Notes: generated by a model not told the origin, from the sequence alone. Shown: positions 9,221 to 18,368, counted from the first letter of the stretch. The stretch is DNA of 40,000 nucleotides from Symbiodinium natans (GCA_905221605.1 CAJNDS010002226.1:350001-390000), one strand, 5' to 3'. Program-made: numbers and translations.

Positions 9221-9573
9221 TTGTCGGATTGATCGAGGCCAATTGTTTCATCTGGTTTGCTCAAAGAGAACTATTGGTTTGGGGCCGGTTGGGATGGATG
9301 AGGCCGGCCTTTGAAATCAAAAGGCCCGGGCTTTAAGATTCAAAGGCCCGGCCTTTAGGCCAAGAGGCCAGGGCATCCAAATTCAAAGGCCCTGGCGACC
9401 CAAAACAGTGCCCGTTACAGGGGGCTGGGGGTGGCTCCTGGACTACCCCTTTGCCGGATTGATCGAGACCAATTCTTTCAACTGGTCTTCTTAAGGGAAT
9501 TGTTGGTTTCGCGCCCCGTTGGGATGGAAAGGTCTTGGCCTTTAAGCCAAGAGGCCAGCGAATCCCTAAATCC
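9221..9573. repeat. Direct duplication, about 230 bp offset
   Basis: Copy a (9221-9383) and copy b (9451-9573) both start TTGYCGGATTGATCGAG and share CCAATT, TTGGTTT, GTTGGGATGG and CAAGAGGCCAG. Copy b lacks about 40 bp that in copy a holds repeated AAAGGCCCGG units (9311-9355). Confidence 0.75.
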
Positions 9574-9593
9574 TTGACAATTTCTTCTTGGGG

Positions 9594-9761
9594 GTTTAGG
9601 GTTTAGGGTTTAGGGTCTAGGGTTTAGGGTTTAGGGTTTTAGGGTTTAGGGTTTAGGGTTTAGGGTTTACGGTTTAGGGTTTAGGGTTTAGGGTTTAGGG
9701 TTTAGGGTTTTGGGGTTTTGGGGTTTAGGGTTTAGGGTTTAAGATTTAGGGTTTAGGGTCA
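9594..9761 (+). repeat. Long telomere-like array (TTTAGGG)
   Basis: About 23 units, mostly perfect, with a TTTTGGGG pair near 9710-9722. Confidence 0.96.
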
Positions 9762-9836
9762 GAGGGTTTCAGGTGTCATTCTCGCTTTTCGGCATCCCGA
9801 AGACCAGTGGCCTGATGCCTCTGACGCTTTGAGCAA

Positions 9837-9909
9837 CCCTAAACCCTAAACCCTAAACCCTAAACCCTAAACCCTAAGCCCTAAGCCCTAAGCCCTAAGC
9901 CCCTAAGTC
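9837..9909 (-). repeat. Telomere-like array (CCCTAAA to CCCTAAG)
   Basis: Five CCCTAAA units followed by four CCCTAAG variants. Confidence 0.94.
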
Positions 9910-9928
9910 CCAACCTTCAACCCCAAAT

Positions 9929-10038
9929 GGGGGTTTACGAACGTAGGGGACCCTCAAAATAGACTCGCGAATAGCAGGATTCCCTTTTTTGTACGGACCC
10001 CGATAAGGGATCCCCCCCCCTAATTTCGGGAAACCCCC
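9929..10038. mobile_element. MITE family A, copy 2 (no internal array)
   Basis: Starts GGGGGTTTACGAACGTAGG and ends in a GGAAACCCCC inverted end. Internal order matches the other A copies: GACCCTCAAAATAGA, AATAG, GACCCCGATAA. It represents the uninterrupted state of the site that carries a telomeric array in copy 3. Confidence 0.7.
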
Positions 10039-10062
10039 CAAAACTTGAACGTGACTGAACCA

Positions 10063-10107
10063 ACCCTAAACCCTAAGCCCTAAGCCCTAAACCCTAAACC
10101 CTAAACT
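10063..10107 (-). repeat. Telomere-like array (CCCTAAA/CCCTAAG)
   Basis: Six units. Confidence 0.92.
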
Positions 10108-10497
10108 TGTTCCTGGCAAGCCTTGGTGGGTTCTCCGTAGCAACTGGCGATGATCTCGACAAGAGCTTGATGTCGGCTTCGTAGCGCTGACCCAACCTTG
10201 TCTTGGGGGCTTCATCTAGGGGCCTGAAGAATTAGGAATTAGGGTTTAGGGTTTCGGGTTTCTAGACTGGGGTTTCGGGGGTTGTGATACTATAATTACA
10301 AAGGGACCATAAGGGGAACTATTAGTAATCATTCCGACGCCTACATTACAGGGTTGAGGAGGTGATATTTTGGCCCGAGAGGCTTTCGGAGGGATGGCCC
10401 AGGTAGCCCGACAATGGTGGCTGATCTCAAACGCAGGCCTTGAATAGAGATAGACTATAGCAGAGACCCAATCACTTCTGTGCATACCCATGTATTC
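10108..10497. other. Low-copy stretch with short telomere-like patch
   Basis: Three TTTAGGG-like units lie at 10236-10262. The segment 10271-10328 resembles 15273-15328 (shared GGGGGTT, AGGGACC, AAGGG), possibly a weakly conserved interspersed repeat. No gene seen. Confidence 0.45.
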
Positions 10498-10612
10498 GTA
10501 CACATACATACATACATACATACATACATACATACATACATACATACATACATACATACATACATACATACGTACGTGCATACATACATACATACATACG
10601 TATCCATACATA
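10498..10612 (+). repeat. (CATA)n microsatellite
   Basis: About 26 CATA units with a few CGTA and TCCA substitutions. Reading frames across it give a Tyr/Ile/His repeat with no biological meaning. Confidence 0.97.
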
Positions 10613-10631
10613 CATATGCTTCTTTATAGGT

Positions 10632-10972
10632 ATATATATATATGTATGTATACTTTATATATTTCCACTTATTTTGATATTTATTTTGATATCTATATTC
10701 AGATTTACATGTACATTTACATGTACATGTACATCTACATGTACATGTACATGTACATTTACATTTACATTTACATTTACAGTTACAGTTACACTTACAG
10801 TTACATTTACATTTACATTTACACTTACATGTACATTTACATTTACATTTACATTTACATTTACATTTACATTTGCACTTATATTTATATTCATATGTTT
10901 ATTTATACGGATATTTGTATTTATATTTATATTTGTATTTAGATTATATTTCTACTCATGTCTAATATTTAT
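10632..10972 (+). repeat. (TTTACA/TGTACA)n hexamer and TATTTA microsatellites
   Basis: From 10703 to about 10893 a hexamer TTTACA with TGTACA and GTTACA variants; TA-rich repeats on both sides. Confidence 0.95.
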
Positions 10973-11548
10973 TTGCTAATTTGGCAAAAAGACAAAAAGA
11001 GTCGAGACACAAACAAACCTTTAGGGGTGCCAGACGATACAAACAGCTGTGCTGCACTCCGATGCCTTCTGAGGCCTAAGGCCCTAAAACCCAAAAGACT
11101 GAAGCCTGAACCCCCCTAAACCCTAAACCCTAAACCCTAAACCCTAAACCCTGGCTTAATTCAGGCCTTGAAGCTTGGGGATTCTAACCCCAATTCCCAC
11201 ACCAAGGAATACATGAAGCCCCACCTGGATCATGGACATTGCTCCACTGTTCAGCGGTTTAGGGTTTAGGGTTTAGAGGTGTGGGTTTCTGAAAGCAATG
11301 CTCATGTTTCCTCTTGTTGGAACAGGATACTTGCACTGCCGCTCCGATTTAGCAGAGTAAGGATGGGGACATCACCCTCACCAGGGTGAGTTCTCCGGTG
11401 ACTGCCTAGTGCACGAGGATGTCCATCCCAGAAAACCACGGGACCGAATTTGGAAAAATGGCCGATGTGCAATCACGTAGGCTACAAAGCGAACTTTGTT
11501 CGTCCAACAGATTGGAGCCTTAACTGGGGGGCACTTACCTCTGGCTAC
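10973..11548. other. Low-copy stretch with two short telomere-like patches
   Basis: CCCTAAA units at 11115-11152 (five perfect) and TTTAGGG units at 11259-11280. Nothing else recognised. Confidence 0.6.
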
Positions 11549-11603
11549 CCCCTAAACCCTAAACCCTAAACCCTAAACCCTAAACCCTAAACCCTAAACC
11601 CTT
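11549..11603 (-). repeat. Telomere-like array (CCCTAAA)
   Basis: Eight near-perfect units. Confidence 0.95.
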
Positions 11604-11749
11604 GAACATTCAAGTACATCGCTTGAGGCCCCGAGGCCCAAAAGCATTGAATGATGCCTGGGGGCAGACTCAGCAGCTCCCAAAAAGAAGAATTGTGATG
11701 AGAGGTGTGGACGTTCAGCTCGTGTGGGAAACCTTGGCTCCAGGAGGGT

Positions 11750-11785
11750 TTGGGGTTTAGGGTGTAGGGTTTAGGGTTTAGGGGT
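11750..11785 (+). repeat. Short telomere-like array
   Basis: Five units, including TGTAGGG and TTTGGGG. Confidence 0.85.
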
Positions 11786-11899
11786 ATTGCGGGCTTCGGG
11801 TTCGGGGTTTCTTGGCTTTGTTTGGGTTGAAGGGTTGGCTCAAGTGGCTCCCGAAACCTCGCCCCCCAAAATAGGTCTCCCAAGAGAATCGAGGTCACC

Positions 11900-11965
11900 A
11901 GGTTTAAGGTTTAGGGCTTGGGATCTCGGGTTAAGGGTAAACCCTAAACCCTAAACCCTAAACTT
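11900..11965. repeat. Inverted telomere-like pair with near-direct junction
   Basis: Degenerate TTTAGGG-type units (11900-11937) meet CCCTAAA units (11941-11965) at the junction AAGGGTAAACCC, a head-to-head arrangement. Confidence 0.75.
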
Positions 11966-12028
11966 TAAGCCCTTTGAGGCCCCAGGGAGATCCGAGCTGA
12001 GTTCCTGGAGCGTTTTGTTCACGAGGAA

Positions 12029-12190
12029 GGGCTTAGGGTTTAGGGTTTAGGGTGTAGGGTGTAGGGTGTAGGGTTTAGGGTTTAGGGTTTAGGGTTTAGG
12101 GTTTAGGGTTTAGGGTTTAGGGTTTGGGGTTTAGGGTTTAGGGTTTAGGGTTTGAGTGTAGGGTTAAGGGTTTAGGGTTTAGGGTTTTCA
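12029..12190 (+). repeat. Long telomere-like array (TTTAGGG with TGTAGGG)
   Basis: About 23 units, with three consecutive TGTAGGG variants near the left end. Confidence 0.96.
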
Positions 12191-12279
12191 GGGCTCTGCG
12201 CCGTGCCAGGACCCCAGAAACCCGTCAAGATAGCCCTGCGGGGGAACAGGGCTCGCCATGTGTCAGTAAGGAAACCCCC

Positions 12280-12446
12280 ACCCTAAACCCTAAAGCCTAA
12301 AGCCTAAACCCTAAAGCCTAAGCCCTAAACCCTAAACCCTAAACCCTAAACCCTAAACCCTAAACCCTAAACCCTAAACCCTAAACCCTAAACCCTAAAC
12401 CCTAAACCCTAAACCCTAAACCCTAAACCCTAAACCCTAAACCCCA
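12280..12446 (-). repeat. Long near-perfect telomere-like array (CCCTAAA)
   Basis: About 17 uninterrupted CCCTAAA units from about 12322, preceded by CCCTAAAG variants. It faces the 12029-12190 array across about 90 bp. Confidence 0.97.
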
Positions 12447-12539
12447 ACAACAGAGGTGTCGCCAACAAGGGGGAGAGCACAGGCCGCGACCGCGACCCCG
12501 AGGAGGGAAACCTGACCTTAGAGAACTTCTTTTAATCCT

Positions 12540-12739
12540 CCAAGGGTAGTTCCATGGTCCCTTCATTTAAATGGGTTTAGGGTTTAGGGTTTAGGGTTTG
12601 GGGTTTGGGGTTTAGGGTTTAGGGTTTAGGGTTTAGGGCTTAGGCCCCTCATATACCCTATACAACCCAAGGGCCCATGCGTCAGAACCCTTCAAGGGAG
12701 GTAAGGGACCACACCAAGGGCCCATGAAACTACCCTTGG
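12540..12739. mobile_element. MITE family F, copy 1, carrying a telomeric array
   Basis: The left end CCAAGGGTAGTTCCATGG is matched by the inverted right end (complement CCAAGGGTAGTTTCATGG), 17 of 18 bases, followed by K-CCCTT on both. Inside lie a TTTAGGG array (12573-12644) and CAAGGGCCCATG twice (near 12669 and 12716). The right arm block GCGTCAGAACCCTT..GGAGGTAAGGG is shared with copy 2. The flanks ATCCT and ATTCT may be an imperfect target duplication. Confidence 0.7.
12573..12644 (+). repeat. Telomere-like array inside MITE F copy 1
   Basis: Ten TTTAGGG or TTTGGGG units, starting after AAATGGG of the MITE arm. Confidence 0.95.
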
Positions 12740-12758
12740 ATTCTTTTCCTCGACCCAA

Positions 12759-12832
12759 CCCTAAACCCTAAACCCTAAACCCTAAACCCCAAACCCTAAA
12801 CCCTAAACCCTAAACCCTAAACCCTAAACCCA
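12759..12832 (-). repeat. Telomere-like array (CCCTAAA)
   Basis: About ten units with one CCCCAAA. Confidence 0.95.
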
Positions 12833-13767
12833 AGAGTAACCAGGAATAAAAAGGTTGCTCTTGTTGGTTTGAATGGCCTCATAAGGGAACCTGAGCCCCT
12901 AAAAAAAGGGCAACAAGGGCCTGCTCTGAATTCCGAGACTTCTTCTCGCTTTGTTCTGGGACTTGCACGTACGCGCAGCGGCAAGTGCCCGGAGAGCAGA
13001 TGGCCAGAGGTCATCCTTCTGGCGCACACCGTGCAATGCACCTGTCAGCAGCTTCTCCCAGCTTGAGCAGAGTCCGGGAGATTAGGAGGCTCTTCCTTCG
13101 CTCCGCGGCACGGGCTCCCACGGAAGAGGGCGTGAGGAGCGATTGTCATGCGGCTGACCAGGGCAGCAGGTTTGACGGTTTGCCGAACAGGCAAGTCTTC
13201 AACAGCTTTCCTGCATAATTGGGCTCTGTCACAAAGCCCAGGTTCACACGCATTCCCAAATATTTGGCTGCTACCGCCAGGTGTCCGTTGCCGGATCGAT
13301 CCAGATGAACGCCGATGCCGGCTGGTTTAGCGCCCGCAATGAATCCCATTCAGGTTTAATGTCGCACGGGCAATAGAAAAAGTGTCACAAGCACTCGAAA
13401 TCAAGGTCAGAATGTGTCATCTCATGGCTCATCTGTCTTACAACTCTACGTCTCTCTGAACCTTCAAGTAGGGATTTGCTCGTCCAAGTCTGTCAAGTAA
13501 GCGTGGCGCCTGCGACAGGCTTGGAATGTGGCCAGTTCTGGGACACGAATGCGAAGAACACCTGAACCCCACACCAAGTGCAGAAGCCTCGAGGTTTCTC
13601 GCTAAACTTTCATTGGGATTCTTGCCGCGTTTCACCTTTAGCCAAGCCATGCACTCTATACCACTGAATAAGGCTCAGGGGGTCTAACAGAAGCGCGAAG
13701 CAACCTGCAAACAAGACCTCGGGGCTTTGCGCAGTTTAAAGGCCGCGGACCTCTCCACGCTGACTCT
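12833..13767. other. Array-free GC-rich stretch, no gene recognised
   Basis: Several short overlapping frames occur. The most protein-like is on the minus strand (13349 to 13146, ATG start, 67 codons). I do not recognise it, and its length is within chance for this GC content. Confidence 0.45.
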
Positions 13768-13895
13768 ACTTGGAGGTTCATGGGTACTTATAAGGAGGTT
13801 CGTGGGTTCTTATAAGCAGGGTACTTAGAAAGGGTACGTACTTAGAACTCTACTTGGAACTCTTTTTGACAAGTGCCCATAGAAACCTCTAAGTA
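13768..13895. mobile_element. MITE family B, copy 1 (diverged)
   Basis: The left end CTTGGAGGTTCATGGGTACTT is matched by a decayed right end (AAGTGCCCATAGAAACCTCTAAG). The interior is rich in TACTTATAAG and CTTAGAA motifs, as in other B copies. TA lies at both borders, compatible with a TA target duplication. Confidence 0.65.
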
Positions 13896-14573
13896 CACCC
13901 CAAACAAAGCCAAAAGCGAGGAGCCACAAGCCGCAGCGTCGACCTCCAAACTATCCATGGCTGCGCCTTGCCTTTGACAAGTAAGCTGCGTAATTTTCAG
14001 GCCCTTAAACCCTGCACCCCAAGTCCTGAGTGACAACATCCCTTAACATTCCTTTCTGGCGGAAGTTGTCCCTCAGTCGTGCCCTTCTTGTCTTGCTCAC
14101 CTCTTTCGGGGCTGTTGAAGCTCAAGGTTTGTAGACGTCAGCTCGACTTGCCTGCCCCAGCTCAGAGCCTATGGCAAAGAGCGGGCTTGAGCACGGCAGC
14201 GATCGAGAGCAAAGCATCCAGAAACTGCTGTTCCTCTGCTGGGGGTCATGGGTTTCGTGTTTAGTGCAGGGCTTGGGGTTTAGGGGTTCAGCGCCTTTTC
14301 TAACTGTAGCCCTTCTACAACGTACGACGAGGAACTAAATTATATAGGACAAACTCCGACTGGGCTTGGTGGGTTAGGGTTCAGAGTTTGAGGGGGGGTG
14401 TGGGGTTTAGGGATTCCGGGCAACACTTGATCCACTTCATGAGGAGAAGCGGCGCACCCCCAAAACCCTACCAGGCCTTTGCCTGATACCCGTGGACGAA
14501 AAAAAAGAAGAACATCGGGAGCTCAGGGGCTTGATAGACCTCAGCGCCTGAGGCGGCTGAGCGTGCAGGGTTT
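13896..14573. other. Low-copy stretch, no gene recognised
   Basis: Scattered single telomere-like heptamers near 14272 and 14400; no other structure. Confidence 0.45.
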
Positions 14574-14574
14574 G

Positions 14575-14627
14575 AACCCTAGACCCTAAACCCTAGACCC
14601 TAAACCCTAGACCCTAAACCTAAGCCC
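14575..14627 (-). repeat. 14-bp higher-order telomere-like array
   Basis: Three alternations of CCCTAGA and CCCTAAA form a dimeric 14-bp unit. Confidence 0.9.
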
Positions 14628-14680
14628 GAAACAAAGCCGAGCGCCGAGCCCTTCCCTACCTGAGGCCCTGAAACCTAGAG

Positions 14681-14763
14681 CTACCGAAGGTTCATGGTAG
14701 CTAAAGGTTTAACCGTGCAGCAAGGTTACACCTATTATGGCCGTGATTCGAATCTTTCGGTAG
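14681..14763. mobile_element. Possible small inverted-repeat element
   Basis: The left end CTACCGAAGGTTC and the complement of the right end CTACCGAAAGATTC match at 12 of 14 positions after allowing one base. AGGTTCATGGTA near the left end recalls family B. No target duplication. Confidence 0.35.
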
Positions 14764-14911
14764 GGACATAGGGGTTTAGGGTGCGGTCAAGCCGAATCCC
14801 TGCCTGTGCAGCTTTGATGACTTCGTCCGAGGTCTCGTTTACTGCCTGTTAGGGTTTGGAGTCTAAGCTTTAGAGTTTTGGGGCGTTGGGTTCAGGGTTT
14901 GGGTTCGAGGA

Positions 14912-14931
14912 GGGGGGGGGGGGGGGGGGGG
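14912..14931 (+). repeat. G20 homopolymer
   Basis: Twenty consecutive G in a degenerate telomere-like context. Confidence 0.95.
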
Positions 14932-15079
14932 TGGGGTCTTGAGAATGAAAGAGAAGGAAGCATGAAAAGACTGATGCCCCCAAACCTGAAGCTACTGATA
15001 CTTCACTTGAAGCCTTAGCCTTAGCCCTTTCAAAACCATCCTGCAATCACTTCAAAAGAGACTGTTGATGCTGTTTTCC

Positions 15080-15213
15080 TAAACCCTAAACCCGAAAACC
15101 CTAAAACCCTAAAACTCTGAAACCCTGAAAACCTGAAACCCTAAAACCCTAAAAACCCTAAAAACCCTAAAACCCTAAAACCCTAAAACCCTAAAACCCT
15201 AAACCTGAAAAAC
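15080..15213 (-). repeat. Variant array (CCCTAAAA, 8-mer)
   Basis: Runs of CCCTAAAA and CCCTAAAAA, equivalent to the TTTTAGGG unit known from Chlamydomonas-type telomeres; CCCTGAAA variants also occur. Decayed at both ends. Confidence 0.93.
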
Positions 15214-15332
15214 GAACCCTGGCGGGACACAAGAAGCCTGAACCCTGAGCCCTAATGTAGGGGCCTGCATGGGTTTTGGGGGTTACTTTTGTATTCTTGC
15301 AGAGGGACCGCAAGGGAACATTACTACATAGT

Positions 15333-15462
15333 AAACCCTAAACCCTAAACCCTAAACCCTAAACCCTAAACCCTAAACCCTAAACCCTAAACCCTAAACC
15401 CTAAACCCTAAACCCTGAACCCTAAAACCTAAACCCTAAACCCTAAACCCTAAACCCTAAAC
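15333..15462 (-). repeat. Long near-perfect telomere-like array (CCCTAAA)
   Basis: About 18 units with two indels. Confidence 0.97.
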
Positions 15463-15556
15463 TCTACATGAAACAGCCGGCGTGGTGCCTTCCGCTGAAC
15501 AAACCAAGGGAATGCCTTTCGGTTGTAGCCTGCAGAGGTGGCGGCTGGCTGGCTCC

Positions 15557-15728
15557 AGGGTTTAGGGTTTAGGGTTTAGGGTTTAGGGTTTAGGGTTTAG
15601 GGTTTAGGGTTTAGGGTTTAGGGTTTAGGGTTTAGGGTTTAGGGTTTAGGGTTTGGGGTTTGGGTTTTGGGGTTTGGGGTTTGGGGTTTAGGGTTTAGGG
15701 TTTAGGGATTCGGGTTTCGGGTTTCGGG
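15557..15728 (+). repeat. Long telomere-like array (TTTAGGG to TTTGGGG, TTTCGGG)
   Basis: Fourteen perfect TTTAGGG units are followed by short runs of TTTGGGG and TTTCGGG variants. It points away from the preceding array across a 94-bp spacer. Confidence 0.97.
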
Positions 15729-15997
15729 CTGGGGGCAGAGGGCAAAGGGGAGAAGATCCTCAGAATGTAGTGGCTGTATGAGAGAAATAGCAGGGCCCTA
15801 CTTGAGGGAGACGCGAGTTGGCGCTCCCGGGCTTAGAGTTCAATTCTGGCTAACCGCTTAGGCTTCAGGTTTAGAGTTCAGAGTTTTTGAGGTGAGAGCG
15901 CCCACCTGATCACCAAACAGGGGGGCCTTAACAACATCGACCACAAAAGCCTCGGGAAATGCATGCCGGCTCAATTCTCAGAAGGGCCGAAGGGTGT

Positions 15998-16048
15998 AGG
16001 TTTAGAGTTTAGGGTTTGGGGTTCAGGGCTAAGGCTTGGGGTTTAGGG
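15998..16048 (+). repeat. Degenerate telomere-like patch
   Basis: Six to seven decayed units. Confidence 0.8.
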
Positions 16049-16185
16049 TCCAGGTCCATTGCCACCTTTAAAGCCCTGAGTAAGCCAGGTAACACCCAAA
16101 GCTCTAGAATCCTGCGCCGAAAGCCTTAACGCACAAGCCCTGTTCTCCCCGAGTTCGGATGTCTTTCGGGGGGTTTGGCTTAAAG

Positions 16186-16259
16186 GGTTTAGGGTTTAGG
16201 GTTTAGGGTTTAGGGTTTAGGGTTTAGGTTTTAGGGTTTAGGGTTTAGGGTTTAGGGCT
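16186..16259 (+). repeat. Telomere-like array (TTTAGGG)
   Basis: Ten near-perfect units. Confidence 0.95.
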
Positions 16260-17172
16260 TTGCCTTCTCCACAACTTGCAAACCAAGACCATGAAACCAT
16301 CCAGGTTCATGCATGCACGGAGACATGGGTCGCAGGACCTCATGCAATTGTAACCGGTTGCCATAAAATTAAGTTGCATGGTGTAGTTTTCTTGAGACCA
16401 TGCACGGCTGGATGGGCGTAGTTTGGCACAGGTAAATGGCTTTGATCGGAAAGGTTTTTTAGCCCAAAACACCATGCCACAGGAAAAATCTGCAGAAGGA
16501 GGAAATTGGCAAAGCTCAGTCCTGCCTTTGAAGTTTTGAATATACGTTGGTTGTTTGGAGCGCGGGGGATTCTCTGAACTATGGACCCGTTTTTGGGCGA
16601 TTACCCTGTAAATATATGTGTGTGTGTGTGTGTGTATATATATATAGATATGTATATAAGAGACCCGGGAAACTCACCGAAAGCCATCATTTGCAGAAGC
16701 CCCACCCCCCCCTCCCCCCACGCGCATGGCCAAAATCCATGCCCACTCCATACATCCATGCCGCCGCTCGAACCTTCCCTAAACAAGCCGAACCTTCCCT
16801 AAATAAGGAAACCTTTCTGGAAACCTTCCTTAGCTAGGGGGCTTAGCGTCTCTATGGAAAGGGTTCTGGGGGGCAACCTTGTTGAAATCAACAAAACAGA
16901 ATTCGAAGGAAATGTTGAAGGGTTCAACCCTCAAATAAAGGGATTTCCTGATGTGCGTTGTTTTGGATGCTCTGAGTAGGGTAGCTATGAGAAGGTTGCA
17001 AGTACCTGTATTGAGGTTGTCGTGGGCTTAGGGTGTAGTGCTTGGATACGCTTGTCTTACTTAACAGTACGTTCGCAACCAGCCATGAACATCCGAGTAG
17101 CATCCTAGGGTGGGGAGGGGGGGGAAGGGGCAGGGTGCAAGGCTAGTAGGCTACAAGACTAAAAACCTCCAG
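16260..17172. other. Mostly low-copy stretch with GT microsatellite
   Basis: (GT)n and (TA)n at 16613-16659. GAACCTTCCCTAAA occurs twice in tandem near 16770-16803. No gene recognised. Confidence 0.55.
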
Positions 17173-17331
17173 CCCAAACCCTTAACCACCCTAAGCCCGA
17201 ACCCTACACCTTAAGCCCTAAACACTAAACCCAAACCCTAAACCCTAGCCCTAAACCCGAAACCCGAAACCCGAAACCCTAATAAACCCCAAACCCTAAA
17301 CCCTAAACCCTAAACCCCAAACCCCACCCCG
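17173..17331 (-). repeat. Degenerate telomere-like array (CCCTAAA / CCCGAAA)
   Basis: Includes three CCCGAAA variants in a row near 17257. Confidence 0.9.
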
Positions 17332-17440
17332 GAACCCCTCTACATCTCCTTGCGTGCGCCTGTGTGGGCCGCACCGTCCCCACGGCCAAAGCTGGCCTCA
17401 TAGTGGCGGAGCGCCTCCCTCTCCTTGGGCCCGAGGAAGG

Positions 17441-17566
17441 GCTTTAGGGTTTAGGGTTTAGGGTTTACGGTTTAGGGTTTAGGGTTTACCCTACGAGCCC
17501 ACAAAGCCCTAAACCCTAAACTACCCTGAGCCCCTAAACCCTGAAACCCTGAAACACCCTAAAACA
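17441..17566. repeat. Inverted telomere-like pair (TTTAGGG then CCCTAAA)
   Basis: Seven TTTAGGG-type units (17441-17488) end at GGGTTTACCCTA and are followed after about 20 bp by CCCTAAA-type units (17508-17566). Confidence 0.88.
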
Positions 17567-17666
17567 TGGAACCCAGTGTCAGATTGCCTCCACCCCAAAA
17601 GCCTGCAAGACTGCAACCGAGGATGCGCCCCCCCTCGCCAACCTGCATCTTATCGTTTACCGGTTT

Positions 17667-17765
17667 CTGGTTCATAGTTGGGATAGTCATAAAATTTTAA
17701 AATTTTATTCCTTATTGAGTTTAAGTACCCTTAAAAATGTAAAATGTTACCCCACTATGATAGAG
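17667..17765. mobile_element. MITE family C, copy 1
   Basis: A 99-bp element that matches 32256-32354 at 97 of 99 bases by hand alignment. Terminal inverted similarity: CTGGTTCATAGTTGGG at the left, CTCTATCATAGTGGGG as the complement of the right. The centre is a palindrome-like AAAATTTTAAAATTTTAT. The perfect 4-bp direct repeat GTTT flanks it (17663-17666, 17766-17769). Removing the element restores GTTTAGGGG, so it inserted into the edge of a telomere-like tract. No coding capacity. Confidence 0.88.
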
Positions 17766-17830
17766 GTTTAGGGGTTGGGTTTTGGGGTTTGGGGTTTGGG
17801 GATTGGAAAGTTTCGGGATTGGGGATTGGG
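17766..17830 (+). repeat. Degenerate telomere-like tract (TTTGGGG)
   Basis: TTTAGGGG, TTTTGGGG and TTTGGGG units; its first unit is the target of MITE C copy 1. Confidence 0.85.
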
Positions 17831-17888
17831 ACCTAGAGCCCAGCCCTAGAGCCCAGAAACCCTGCAGCCCTTTTGCAAGATTTGTTGG

Positions 17889-18060
17889 GGGTTTAGGGTT
17901 TAGGGTTTAGGGTTCAGGGTTTAGGGTTTAGGGTTTAGGGTTTAGGGTTTGGGGTTTAGGGTTTAGGGTTTAGGGTTCAGGGTTCAGGGTTTGGGGTTTA
18001 GGGTTTAGGGTTTAGGGTTTAGGGTTTAGGGTTTAGGGTTTAGGGTTTAGGGTTTAGGGG
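17889..18060 (+). repeat. Long telomere-like array (TTTAGGG)
   Basis: About 24 units; the last nine are perfect. Confidence 0.97.
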
Positions 18061-18128
18061 GACCCAAAGCTCGAAAAAGGCCAAGCCGAGCTGCATCTGC
18101 AGAGAGGCCGTCTTTTGCCTGAGGCACT

Positions 18129-18327
18129 CTTAGGGTAGTTGCGTGGTCCCTTAGCATGGGGCCTTAACAAGGGCACCCCCGTATGTATCAACAGCCAGGA
18201 TGCCCGACTAAGGGTTTAGGGTTTAGGGTTTAGGGTTTAGGGTTTAGGGTTTAGGGTTTAGGGTTTAGGGTTTAGGGTTACTAAATTACGGGCCCTTACG
18301 TCAGAACCCTTTAAAGGAGGTAAGGGC
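18129..18327. mobile_element. MITE family F, copy 2, carrying a telomeric array
   Basis: The left arm TAGGGTAGTTGCGTGGTCCCTT and the right block CGTCAGAACCCTTTAAAGG then AGGTAAGGG match copy 1 in order and orientation. A TTTAGGG array (18210-18279) separates them. The outer right end is not found, so this copy is diverged or truncated there. Confidence 0.62.
18210..18279 (+). repeat. Telomere-like array inside MITE F copy 2
   Basis: Ten perfect TTTAGGG units after CTAAGGG. Confidence 0.96.
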
Positions 18328-18368
18328 AGAGGCAGGATGGAGCCCGGAGATTCGGAATGCTTGAAGTT

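Noticed and set aside
10246-10942. Long frames of 121 and 150 codons on both strands
   Set aside because: They are translations of the CATA and TTTACA microsatellites (Tyr/Ile/His and Met/Tyr/Val/Cys repeats).
8821-11540. AACTGGGGGGCACT at 8821 and near 11522
   Set aside because: A 14-mer match with a G run and no extension; not enough for an element.
13146-13349. 67-codon minus-strand frame with ATG
   Set aside because: Composition is protein-like, but the length is within chance and no family is recognised.
14740-14765. GATTCGAATC resembling a tRNA T-arm
   Set aside because: No acceptor, D or anticodon arm could be placed around it.
16613-16659. GT/TA tract as a promoter or regulatory site
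   Set aside because: It is a plain dinucleotide microsatellite with no gene nearby.
12022-17444. CGAGGAAGGGCTT immediately before two TTTAGGG arrays (12022 and 17432)
   Set aside because: A shared 13-mer is expected by chance several times in 40 kb, and flanks do not extend the match.
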